From contig JABFXB010000126.1 of NCBI GenBank assembly GCA_013361975.1, positions 1 to 7,604 of the forward strand: a stretch of DNA of 7,604 nucleotides, written 5' to 3'. Shown one piece after another: positions 1-5,876 of this stretch (its first letter is position 1; every line of letters starts with the position of its first letter). The notes under the pieces are model-generated. The model was not told the origin of the DNA. It saw only the letters and a program-made list of their open reading frames with translations, and searched no databases. The position numbers were made by a program, and so were the translations under genes. The DNA comes from Dermatophilaceae bacterium. GTDB taxonomy: Bacteria > Actinomycetota > Actinomycetes > Actinomycetales > Dermatophilaceae.

Positions 1-970
1 TGTGGCCGTGGAGCACGCTGAGCAGGCGCTCGTTGTAGGGCGCCACGCGTCCGGGCCAGTCGCCGGGGGTGGTCCAGTGCAGGGCACGGATCTCGCGCGC
101 CTGCAGGTGCGCCCCCTCGACCACGGATGCTGCGACGGTGCCGAGGTCGAAGACGAACACGGTCGCATCGGTCCAACCGTGCAGGGCGGGGAGCCAGTTG
201 ACCGCGAGCAGCGAGCCGACCCGCACCGCCAGGTCGAGCTCCTCGCGCACCTCACGCACCACGCAGGCGGCCGGGGACTCGTGCAGGTCGACGACGCCAC
301 CCGGCAGGTCCCACTCGCGCTTGTAGACGAGCTCGCAGAGCAGCAGCTCGCCGGCGGGCGAGCGCAGCACCCCCTGGGCGATCGCGCGCTTGGTGGGCAG
401 CGTCGAGTCCAGCATCGCCGTGAAGCCGTCGCGGGTGTCGGGGTGGGCGTCGTCACGGCGTCGTCCGAGCACGACGGTGTCCTGGCGTATGCCGGCGAGT
501 GTCGTGTTGCCGCGCAGCAGGCCTTCGCGGCGCAGCCCCGCCCGCAGGGCCGTGCGCACGGAGGCACGGTTCTCGGGGTTGACGTGGGCCTCGACGCGTT
601 CGAGGTCGAGCGCCTCGAACGCCCACTCGACGAGCATCCGGATGGCGCGCCACGCGAGGCCCTGGCCGCGGTAGGGGGCGTAGACGGCCCACGAGAGGAC
701 GCCGACACCGGGGTCTCCCACCCGCACGTCGACCGACCCGGCAGGGTGCCCGCGCCACTCGACGAGGAAGGTGACCCTGCGCCGTTCGGTCCACTCGACA
801 CCGGTCTGCGCGATCCAGTCGAGGTGCTGCTGGGCGGGCGGCACGACGTCGGGGAAGTCGAACCAGCGCGCGATCTCGGTGTCGTGCAGGGCTCGGGTGG
901 TGTCGCTGTCGTCGGCCGCCCACGGCCGCAGGACGAGGTCGCCGTCGCGCAGGGTGGGCTGGTCGGTCAC
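1..970 (-). CDS. GNAT N-acetyltransferase / NUDIX hydrolase fusion (3' end cut by window edge)
   Basis: I read 323 residues from the GTG at 970 before the gene leaves the window. Residues about 8-175 form a RimJ/RimL-like GNAT domain: an early LRPW strand, then the acetyl-CoA-binding turn YRGQGLA (100-106), its helix, and VEAHVNPENRAS. Residues about 190-323 form a NUDIX domain with a complete Nudix box, G225-x5-E231-x7-REVREELDL (239-247); the box's usual glycine is D246. Known chemistry is acyl transfer from acetyl-CoA to an amine, and hydrolysis of a nucleoside diphosphate linked to a moiety X; the substrates of this protein are unknown. An in-frame TAG lies four codons upstream, so 970 is the outermost possible start; there is no clear ribosome binding site. 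The gene is 50 bases from ctaA and probably has its own promoter. Both domains sit in one uninterrupted frame, so I read a true fusion. The NUDIX C-terminus is probably nearly complete. Confidence 0.9.
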   Translation of the reverse strand, partial: MTDQPTLRDGDLVLRPWAADDSDTTRALHDTEIARWFDFPDVVPPAQQHLDWIAQTGVEWTERRRVTFLVEWRGHPAGSVDVRVGDPGVGVLSWAVYAPYRGQGLAWRAIRMLVEWAFEALDLERVEAHVNPENRASVRTALRAGLRREGLLRGNTTLAGIRQDTVVLGRRRDDAHPDTRDGFTAMLDSTLPTKRAIAQGVLRSPAGELLLCELVYKREWDLPGGVVDLHESPAACVVREVREELDLAVRVGSLLAVNWLPALHGWTDATVFVFDLGTVAASVVEGAHLQAREIRALHWTTPGDWPGRVAPYNERLLSVLHGH

Positions 971-976
971 GGCCCC

Positions 977-982
977 AGCCTA
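977..982 (-). promoter_or_regulatory. Candidate -10 hexamer for a leaderless GNAT-NUDIX transcript
   Basis: The minus strand reads TAGGCT, then six bases, then the GTG start at 970. With the usual -10 to start-site distance, transcription would begin on the G of the start codon, giving a leaderless mRNA. The first three bases of the hexamer are also the in-frame stop that bounds the gene. No convincing -35 is visible. Confidence 0.45.
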
Positions 983-1020
983 GGCAAGGAGCAGCGACGG
1001 AAGGGCGGTCGGCGGCGGCG

Positions 1021-1986
1021 TCAGACGGGGTGGCGGCGGGTGGCGAGAACCCCGAAGGTCAGGGCGACGACGAGCAGGCTGGCACCGAGCATGTGCACCA
1101 GCACGAGGAGCTCGGGCAGCTTGGTGAAGTACTGCACGTAGCCGATGAGGCCCTGGGCGACGGTGACGACGAGCACCATGTCCCACGCCCGCTTCGCCTC
1201 GTCGGTCGTGGCCGTGATGCGCACGGCGACGAGGGTGGCGATGACGAGGCCGCAGAAGAGCATCACCGCGTCGGCGTGCATCCACGACACGAAGCGCGGG
1301 TCGAAGCCGGTGCGGGCGGGCCGTTCGGCGTCGCCGGAGTGCGGGCCGGACCCCGTCACGATGGTGCCGAGCAGGAGCACGACGGCACCGACCGCGCTGG
1401 TACCGAGAGAGAGCCGGCGGGCGAGCGGGTGGACGACGAGCTCGCCCGGACCGGAGACGTCGTCACGCGAGCCGCGCACGAGCGCCGCGGAGAGCGCCAC
1501 GAGCACCATCGACAGGAGGAAGTGCCCCATGACCGTCCACGGGTTGAGGCCGGTGAGGACCGTGATGCCACCGAGCAATGCCTGGGCCGGGATGCCGGCG
1601 AGCACACCGATCGCGACGGCGTGCAGGCGCCGGCGCCGGGGCCAGGCCGTGAGCACGACGAAGAGCGACACGAGGGCGAGGATTCCGACCACGCCGGTGA
1701 GCGTGCGGTTCCCGAACTCGACGAGGTCGTGGTAGGCGCTCTCCGGCGTCCGCACGGGCGTGAAGGAGCCGGGCTGGCACTCGGGCCACGTGCTGCAGCC
1801 CAGGCCGCTGCCGGTGAGCCGGACGACGCCGCCGGTGACGACGATGCCGACCTCGCCGACGAGGTTGGCGAGCAGGATGGGGCGGACCCAGCGGGCCGGA
1901 GCGGCCGGCAGCCGCCCTGCGGCCCGGGCCAGGCGACTCGATCCGGAGGTCGCGCCGGCGCCGGTCAGGGTGGGGGTGGAGGACAC
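1021..1986 (-). CDS. ctaA: Heme A synthase, COX15/CtaA family
   Basis: This 321-residue polytopic membrane protein oxidises the C8 methyl of heme O to make heme A for aa3-type cytochrome c oxidase. Characteristic segments are TGGVVRLTGSGLGCSTWPEC (51-70) with the cysteine pair C64/C70 of the first external loop, VEFGNRTLTG (89-98), H155 in WTVMGHF, H237 in SWMHAD and H298 in LVHMLGAS. These match the glutamate and heme-ligand positions of the Bacillus protein, except that the first ligand position carries N93 in E-F-G-N-R rather than histidine. About eight hydrophobic spans are visible, and the length is normal for the family. The GTG at 1986 is chosen because further upstream extension gives arginine-rich, non-membrane sequence that runs into the DUF2231 gene. 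There is no good ribosome binding site; see the hexamer at 1993-1998. The preceding gene ends in a hairpin, so ctaA may be its own unit. Confidence 0.95.
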   Translation of the reverse strand: MSSTPTLTGAGATSGSSRLARAAGRLPAAPARWVRPILLANLVGEVGIVVTGGVVRLTGSGLGCSTWPECQPGSFTPVRTPESAYHDLVEFGNRTLTGVVGILALVSLFVVLTAWPRRRRLHAVAIGVLAGIPAQALLGGITVLTGLNPWTVMGHFLLSMVLVALSAALVRGSRDDVSGPGELVVHPLARRLSLGTSAVGAVVLLLGTIVTGSGPHSGDAERPARTGFDPRFVSWMHADAVMLFCGLVIATLVAVRITATTDEAKRAWDMVLVVTVAQGLIGYVQYFTKLPELLVLVHMLGASLLVVALTFGVLATRRHPV

Positions 1987-1992
1987 CCCGCA

Positions 1993-1998
1993 AGGGTA
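1993..1998 (-). promoter_or_regulatory. Candidate -10 hexamer for leaderless ctaA transcript
   Basis: The minus strand reads TACCCT, six bases, then GTG at 1986: the same geometry as in front of the GNAT-NUDIX gene. Transcription would start on the start codon itself. This agrees with the absence of a Shine-Dalgarno sequence. No clear -35 is visible. Confidence 0.45.
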
Positions 1999-2053
1999 TG
2001 CCGCCGCGTCAGGAGCGCCGAATCCGCCGCCGTCATCCGGCCGGCCGGCGAGA

Positions 2054-2079
2054 GCCCGGGAAGAGACTGGCTCCCGGGC
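2054..2079 (-). terminator. GC-rich hairpin after the DUF2231 gene, candidate terminator
   Basis: GCCCGGGA (2054-2061) and TCCCGGGC (2072-2079) form a perfect 8-bp stem with a 10-base loop. The hairpin begins three bases past the stop codon of the minus-strand gene at 2082. There is no T-tract after it, so it is not a classic intrinsic terminator; in GC-rich actinomycetes such stems may still end or stabilise the 3' end of a transcript. Confidence 0.45.
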
Positions 2080-2081
2080 GG

Positions 2082-2564
2082 TCAGGCCAAGCCGGTCCAG
2101 ACGACGGTCGAGCCGGCGTGACCGGCGATGACGACGGTGACGAGGGCGGCGGCGGCCGAGAGGACCACGAGCGTGCCGAGCAGCATGTCGAGCGCGTGGC
2201 CGCGGGGCGACTCCTCCTGCGGGGGCCGGGCGAACCAGAGGCACAGGAGCGTCAGCACCATGAAGACGAGGCAGAAGAGCCGGGCCCGGGTGCCCCACTC
2301 GGTGTGCGTGGTCAGCAGCTCGAAGTTCGTCGTGCCCGCGCGCACCTGGGAGACGCGGCGCAGCAGCGCCTCGCCGCTCTCGGCGGCGACGAACGCCGTG
2401 CCACCGGCGATGACGGCGCCGACGGCGGTCGGCCAGCGCAGCACCCGGCGCCAGGCCGGTCGCACGACGTAGGCGATGGCGCTCAGGGTTGCGAGCGGCA
2501 CGAGGACGACGACGGCGTGGATCACGAGGGCGTGCACCGGAAGTCCGAGGATGATGTCGAACAC
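2082..2564 (-). CDS. DUF2231-family four-helix membrane protein
   Basis: A 160-residue integral membrane protein of unknown function. The N-terminus GLPVHALVIH (7-16) and the C-terminal GHAGSTVVW (147-155) are the histidine-bearing signatures of the DUF2231 group. Four hydrophobic spans lie at about 8-33, 43-61, 92-112 and 126-150. The histidines near both ends sit close to membrane boundaries and could bind metal or heme, but that is inference. The start is GTG at 2564, with GGAGG four bases upstream. The gene lies between an ABC permease (66 bases away) and ctaA (95 bases away), all on one strand, which suggests a membrane or respiratory role without proving one. Length and composition are ordinary. 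Confidence 0.8.
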   Translation of the reverse strand: MFDIILGLPVHALVIHAVVVLVPLATLSAIAYVVRPAWRRVLRWPTAVGAVIAGGTAFVAAESGEALLRRVSQVRAGTTNFELLTTHTEWGTRARLFCLVFMVLTLLCLWFARPPQEESPRGHALDMLLGTLVVLSAAAALVTVVIAGHAGSTVVWTGLA

Positions 2565-2568
2565 GTCG

Positions 2569-2573
2569 CCTCC
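2569..2573 (-). promoter_or_regulatory. Ribosome binding site of DUF2231 gene
   Basis: GGAGG on the minus strand, four bases before the GTG at 2564. It is the only strong Shine-Dalgarno among the left-arm genes and fixes the start. It implies a leadered mRNA, perhaps read through from the ABC genes. Confidence 0.7.
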
Positions 2574-2629
2574 AGGCTCGTCAGGTCGGCGGTCGGGCCC
2601 GCCCGCGCGCTGCGGTCAGTCTGTCTGGT

Positions 2630-3400
2630 TCAGTCGTCGAAGCGGAACAGACGCGCCGCCAGGGCCGTCGACACCACTCCCCACCCGAGGACGACGAGCA
2701 GGGCGAGAAGGTTCAGCTCGCCGTCGACGAGCGCGGAGCGCAGGCCGTCGGCGAGCCCAGCCGAAGGCAGGAACCCGACGGCCTGCCCGACGCCGTCGGG
2801 CAGCTCGGTGCGCGGCACGATGACCCCCCCGGCCCCGAGGAGCAGCACCCAGACGAGGTTCGCGATCGCGAGCACGGCCTCGGCCCGCAGGGTTCCCGCG
2901 AGCAGCAGGGCCAGGGCCACGAAGGCCCACGTGCCCGCGACGACGAAGAGGACGGCATACGCGATGCCGGCGGCAGCCGGGTGCCAGCCGAGCACGAGCC
3001 CGAGGACGGCGATGACGGCGATCTGCAGGGCCTCGACGGCGAGGGTGGCGAGCACCTTGCCCGCCACGAGCCCGCCCCGCCCGAGCGGCGTGACGCCGAG
3101 GTAGCGCAGCACGGCGTAGCGCCGGTCGAAACCCGTCGAGATCGCCTGCGAGGTGAACGCGGCCGAGATGACGCACAGGGCGATGACTCCGGCGGCGGCG
3201 ACGTCGACGCGCCGGCCCGGGCCGAGCGAGGGGGAGGCCGTGAGGCTCAGCCCGACGAGCGCGAGGGAGGGCAGCACGAGAGAGACGAGCAGCTGCTCGC
3301 CGTTGCGCAGCAGGCTGCCGAGCTCGAAGCCCGCCTGGGCGAGCACCCGGCGGCGAGGGGCTGCCGCACGGGCGGGGGTCGTGGTGGCGTCGGTGGTCAC
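2630..3400 (-). CDS. ABC-2 type transporter permease
   Basis: A 256-residue permease with six hydrophobic spans, at about 36-55, 67-89, 114-136, 141-168, 175-195 and 229-247. Between spans two and three lies the cytoplasmic segment FDRRYAVLRYLGVTPLGR (91-108), a form typical of ABC-2 exporter permeases and a likely contact with the ATPase. The first about 20 residues are Ala/Thr/Arg-rich and cytoplasmic. The GTG start at 3400 overlaps the ATPase stop (GTGA), so the two proteins are probably made by coupled translation at equal amounts. A homodimer of this protein plus two ATPases would be the usual complex. The position beside ctaA resembles Rv1457c of M. tuberculosis. The substrate is unknown; export of a lipid, drug or cofactor cannot be told apart from sequence. 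Confidence 0.9.
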   Translation of the reverse strand: MTTDATTTPARAAAPRRRVLAQAGFELGSLLRNGEQLLVSLVLPSLALVGLSLTASPSLGPGRRVDVAAAGVIALCVISAAFTSQAISTGFDRRYAVLRYLGVTPLGRGGLVAGKVLATLAVEALQIAVIAVLGLVLGWHPAAAGIAYAVLFVVAGTWAFVALALLLAGTLRAEAVLAIANLVWVLLLGAGGVIVPRTELPDGVGQAVGFLPSAGLADGLRSALVDGELNLLALLVVLGWGVVSTALAARLFRFDD

Positions 3401-4107
3401 GCGGCTCCCTTGCGGGTGAGGCTGAAGTAGACGTCCTCGAGCGGCCGCCCGGCCGTGACGGAGTCGGGCGTGCCCTCGGCGGCGGTGCGGCCGGCATTCA
3501 TGATGACGAGGTGGTCGGCGAGTCGCGCCGCCTCCTCGAAGGAGTGCGTCGTGACGATCACCGTCGTGCCGGCGTCGCGCTGCTCGGCGACCAGGTCCCA
3601 CACGTCGAGGCGCCCGTGCGGGTCGAGGCCGGCCGCGGGCTCGTCGAGGAAGAGCACCTCGGGTCGGCCGAGGAGCGCCGCGGCAAGGGCCAGCCGCTGC
3701 TTCTGCCCGCCGGAGAGCCGGCGCACCGTGGTGGACGCGAAGTCGGTGACCCCGAGGCGCTGCGCGACGGCGTCGACGTCGACCGGGTCGGCGTAGAGCC
3801 GCGAGAGGTGGTGGAGCAGGCGCAGGGGCTTGGTGCCGTTGGGCAGGCCCCCGGACTGCAGCATGACGCCCACCCGGGCCCGGTGGTCGGCGCCCGCGAG
3901 CCACGGGTCGGAGCCGAGCACGCGCACCGTTCCCGCGTCGGGACGGCCCAGGCCGACCGCGCACTCGATGGCGGTGGTCTTGCCGGCCCCGTTCGGCCCG
4001 AGCACCGCCGTGATGCGCCCGGCGGGCGCCGCCCAGGTCAGGCCGTCGAGCGCCGTCACCCGGCCGAACGCGCGGTGCAGGCCGGACAGTGTCACCGCGT
4101 CGGTCAT
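3397..4107 (-). CDS. ABC exporter ATP-binding protein
   Basis: A 236-residue complete nucleotide-binding subunit. Walker A GPNGAGKTT (37-45), Q-loop Q84 in VMLQSGG, signature LSGGQKQRL (131-139), Walker B VLFLDEP (151-157), D-loop AGLDP (159-163) and switch H188 in VTTHS are all intact, so it should hydrolyse ATP. It is of the CcmA/drug-export type that pairs with ABC-2 permeases, and the permease follows with a four-base overlap. The ATG at 4107 is chosen because the ABC fold begins right after it (TLSGLHRAFG); longer reading upstream is not ABC-like and would cross the divergent promoter region. No Shine-Dalgarno precedes it; a TANNNT hexamer sits eight bases upstream. The position facing psd and sufR recalls Rv1458c of M. 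tuberculosis. The transported substrate is unknown. Confidence 0.95.
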   Translation of the reverse strand: MTDAVTLSGLHRAFGRVTALDGLTWAAPAGRITAVLGPNGAGKTTAIECAVGLGRPDAGTVRVLGSDPWLAGADHRARVGVMLQSGGLPNGTKPLRLLHHLSRLYADPVDVDAVAQRLGVTDFASTTVRRLSGGQKQRLALAAALLGRPEVLFLDEPAAGLDPHGRLDVWDLVAEQRDAGTTVIVTTHSFEEAARLADHLVIMNAGRTAAEGTPDSVTAGRPLEDVYFSLTRKGAA

Positions 4108-4115
4108 GGCCCATG

Positions 4116-4121
4116 AGTCTA
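4116..4121 (-). promoter_or_regulatory. Candidate -10 hexamer for ABC ATPase gene (near-leaderless)
   Basis: The minus strand reads TAGACT, eight bases, then ATG at 4107. The predicted start of transcription is within two bases of the ATG. It shares its TA with the plus-strand hexamer at 4120-4125. No good -35 is visible. Confidence 0.4.
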
Positions 4122-4125
4122 GGCT
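4120..4125 (+). promoter_or_regulatory. Candidate -10 hexamer for psd-pssA
   Basis: TAGGCT on the plus strand would place a transcript start near 4132 and leave a leader of about 50 bases before psd, enough for the GGAG site at 4171. A matching -35 would fall inside the start of the ATPase gene; none is convincing by eye. Confidence 0.35.
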
Positions 4126-4170
4126 CGGTGCCGACGCCCCCCGTACCCGACTCACCCATGCGACCCTGAC

Positions 4171-4174
4171 GGAG
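4171..4174 (+). promoter_or_regulatory. Ribosome binding site of psd
   Basis: GGAG nine bases before the GTG at 4184. It supports that start over any earlier in-frame codon, since upstream translation would cover the promoter region and lacks family similarity. Confidence 0.5.
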
Positions 4175-4183
4175 ACCCCACCC

Positions 4184-4849
4184 GTGAAGATCGACCCAGC
4201 CGCCAGACCCTTCACCCTGATGGCGGCCGTGCCGACCGTGATCGCCGCGCTGGCCCGACGACCGCGCACGACGGCCGCCCTCGGCCTGCTCACCGCGGGG
4301 GTGACGCTCTTCTTCCGCGACCCCGATCGCACCCCGGACCACGCGCCGGTGGCCGACCCCGACGTCATCCTCGCCCCTGCCGACGGCATCGTCATGCACG
4401 TCGGCGAGCCGCAGGCCGGTATCGCCCCGCCCGGGCAGTGGCAGCAGGTCAGCATCTTCCTGTCGCTGCTCGACGTGCACATGAACCGCTCGCCCTACGG
4501 CGGCCGCGTCATCGACGTCACCCATACGCCCGGTCGCTTCCTGGCCGCCTACCGTGCCGAGAGCGCGACGAAGAACGAGCGCAGCGAGATCATCGTCGAG
4601 CGCGTCGTCGCGGGTAGGGCGCGCCGCATCATCTACCGCCAGCTCGTGGGGCAGCTCGCCCGGCGCATCGTCACGCGCATCCAGCCGGGCGACGAGATCG
4701 CGACGGGGGAGCGGATGGGCCTGATGAAGTTCGGCTCGCGCATGGACGTGTTCGTGCCGCCGGAGGTGCAGCTCGAGGTCACCAAGGGCAAGCGCGCCAT
4801 CGGCGGTGAGACGGTGCTCGGGCGCTTCCCCGCCGCGGACCCGTCGTGA
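4184..4849 (+). CDS. psd: Phosphatidylserine decarboxylase proenzyme, short form
   Basis: A 221-residue pyruvoyl enzyme that converts phosphatidylserine to phosphatidylethanolamine at the membrane. Signs of the short (archaeal-type) family are FFRDPDR (43-49) after a hydrophobic N-terminal stretch (about 11-43), PADG (65-68), SLLDVHMNR (94-102), and the self-cleavage site KFGSR (182-186). Cleavage between G184 and S185 would give a beta chain and a 37-residue alpha chain whose first residue becomes the pyruvoyl group. D67, H99 and S185 are the likely catalytic residues by analogy with studied decarboxylases. The length is normal for this form. Its stop overlaps the GTG of pssA, whose product makes its substrate, so the pair is a coupled two-gene pathway. 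It is divergent from the ABC exporter genes. Confidence 0.95.
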   Translation: MKIDPAARPFTLMAAVPTVIAALARRPRTTAALGLLTAGVTLFFRDPDRTPDHAPVADPDVILAPADGIVMHVGEPQAGIAPPGQWQQVSIFLSLLDVHMNRSPYGGRVIDVTHTPGRFLAAYRAESATKNERSEIIVERVVAGRARRIIYRQLVGQLARRIVTRIQPGDEIATGERMGLMKFGSRMDVFVPPEVQLEVTKGKRAIGGETVLGRFPAADPS

Positions 4850-5829
4850 ACGGCGATCCCGCGGGCGACCCGGCCCTGTCCGACGGCGCGGACCGTCCCC
4901 GCCGCCGCGACCGGGTGACCCGGCGCATCCGCCTGGTCTCGGCCACCGGCGCGCGGGTCATCCCGCTCGACCGGCTCAACCCGCGGGTCCGCGCCCGGGC
5001 GACCCTGCCCAGCCTCTTCACGCTCGGCAACATGCTCTGCGGCTTCTCCGCCGTGCTCCTGTCGTTCCAGGGCCACTTCCGGGCGGCGGCGGTGCTCGTC
5101 GGCGTCTCCATCGTGCTCGACATCTGCGACGGCGCCGTGGCCCGGGCGGTGGGTGCCATCACGCCGTTCGGGCTGCAGTTCGACTCGCTGGCCGACCTCA
5201 TCTCGTTCGGCATCGCCCCGGCGGTGCTCGTCTACACCTGGGCGCTGCCGGCGCACCCGGTCTGGGCGTGGGCGGGCGCGATGTTCTGGCTCGCGTGCGC
5301 GGCCTACCGCCTCGCGCGGTTCAACGTCACCATCGACCCCCTCGCAGACAAGCGCTACTTCGTGGGCCTCGCCAGCCCCGGCGCCGCCGGCGTCGTCATC
5401 GCCACGGTGATGGCCATCGGCGAGCCGCTCTACGACTGGGCACCGCTGCTGCCGATCGCGGCCGGCGTGGTGCCCGCCGCCCTGATGGCCTCCTCGTTCC
5501 GCTTCCGCTCGTTCCGCGACCTCCTGTCGCCGAGGCACCTGCGCATCTCGGTGCCGCTCGCGGTGCTCATCGTCGTCGGGCTCGTCTTCGTGCCCGGCAT
5601 CACCGGGATGGTGATCGCGTACGGCTACGTCCTCACCTGCCCGCTCGGCTGGGTCACCGCCCCGCTGCGGCGACGGTGGTTCGGGCCCGACGCGGTCGCC
5701 CCGCCGCGCACCCGCCTGCCGTCGGTGATCATGCCGCCCGAGACCGACCAGGAGCTCGACGACCTCGACGACCTGGCCGACGACGACGAGATCGAGGTCG
5801 ACGAGGACGACGAGCCCTCGCGGGGTTAG
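4846..5829 (+). CDS. pssA: CDP-diacylglycerol-serine O-phosphatidyltransferase
   Basis: A 327-residue integral membrane enzyme making phosphatidylserine from CDP-diacylglycerol and serine, feeding the preceding psd product. The CDP-alcohol phosphotransferase motif is complete: D92-x2-D95-G96-x2-A99-R100-x8-G109-x3-D113-x3-D117. PSLFTLGNMLCGF (55-67) and YFVGLASPGAAG (171-182) are typical of the PssA branch. Hydrophobic spans lie at about 55-75, 80-95, 121-134, 140-155, 178-192, 198-215, 235-249 and 252-270. The N-terminal about 50 residues are basic and cytoplasmic; the last about 27 are a strongly acidic tail (residues 301-323 are largely Asp/Glu), which lengthens the protein beyond usual actinobacterial PssA. 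Start: GTG at 4846 in a GTGA overlap with psd; no independent ribosome site is needed if translation is coupled. A start further in is possible, but the frame is certain. Confidence 0.95.
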   Translation: MNGDPAGDPALSDGADRPRRRDRVTRRIRLVSATGARVIPLDRLNPRVRARATLPSLFTLGNMLCGFSAVLLSFQGHFRAAAVLVGVSIVLDICDGAVARAVGAITPFGLQFDSLADLISFGIAPAVLVYTWALPAHPVWAWAGAMFWLACAAYRLARFNVTIDPLADKRYFVGLASPGAAGVVIATVMAIGEPLYDWAPLLPIAAGVVPAALMASSFRFRSFRDLLSPRHLRISVPLAVLIVVGLVFVPGITGMVIAYGYVLTCPLGWVTAPLRRRWFGPDAVAPPRTRLPSVIMPPETDQELDDLDDLADDDEIEVDEDDEPSRG

Positions 5830-5843
5830 GGGCACCTAACTGG

Positions 5844-5876
5844 AGTGTGGCGGGCAATTACGTCACAATGGTGTGG
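5844..5876 (+). promoter_or_regulatory. Candidate sufR promoter and SufR operator region
   Basis: The gap between pssA and sufR is A/T-richer than its surroundings. GTGTGG occurs at 5845-5850 and again at 5871-5876, with TCACA (5863-5867) between them, so CACA forms inverted pairs with both flanking TGTG elements (gaps of 14 and 4 bases). CACAAT (5864-5869), a partial -10 match, is followed by six bases and the second GTG of sufR (5876), the leaderless spacing seen at other genes here. SufR proteins are known to bind palindromes at their own promoter; which repeat is the site is inference. Confidence 0.35.

Noticed and set aside
979..984. CCTAGG palindrome before the GNAT-NUDIX gene as an operator
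   Set aside because: Six bases of self-complementarity are too little evidence, and the bases are explained by the -10 hexamer.
2..1141. Plus-strand open frame of 379 codons covering the GNAT-NUDIX gene
   Set aside because: It is a high-GC antisense shadow: low-complexity Gly/Arg/Asp/Val-rich sequence with no domain, while the minus strand has clear GNAT and NUDIX motifs.
1987..2298. Longer ctaA starting upstream at 2298
   Set aside because: The extra 104 residues are arginine/proline-rich, overlap the DUF2231 gene in another frame and precede the normal CtaA N-terminus.
2565..2629. Hairpin or promoter in the gap between the permease and DUF2231
   Set aside because: I see only a short CGGGCCCG palindrome (2594-2601) and no recognisable promoter; nothing stronger than chance in GC-rich DNA.
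1030..3104. Long plus-strand frames opposite ctaA, DUF2231 and the permease
   Set aside because: They are mirror frames of real membrane protein genes, with Arg/Asp/Glu/Gly-rich products and no motif.
3401..4525. Single long minus-strand frame running from opposite psd through to the permease
   Set aside because: In 3401-4107 it is out of frame with the intact ABC ATPase, so the apparent ATPase-permease fusion is false; the permease starts at the GTG at 3400.
4633..5835. 400-codon minus-strand frame opposite psd and pssA
   Set aside because: It is a shadow frame full of His/Arg/Asp/Glu low complexity; pssA on the plus strand has the full catalytic motif.
5844..5876. A copy of the M. tuberculosis SufR operator
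   Set aside because: From memory that site has CAC and GTG half-sites at a fixed spacing. I find similar half-sites here but not the same arrangement, so I list the region only as a candidate.
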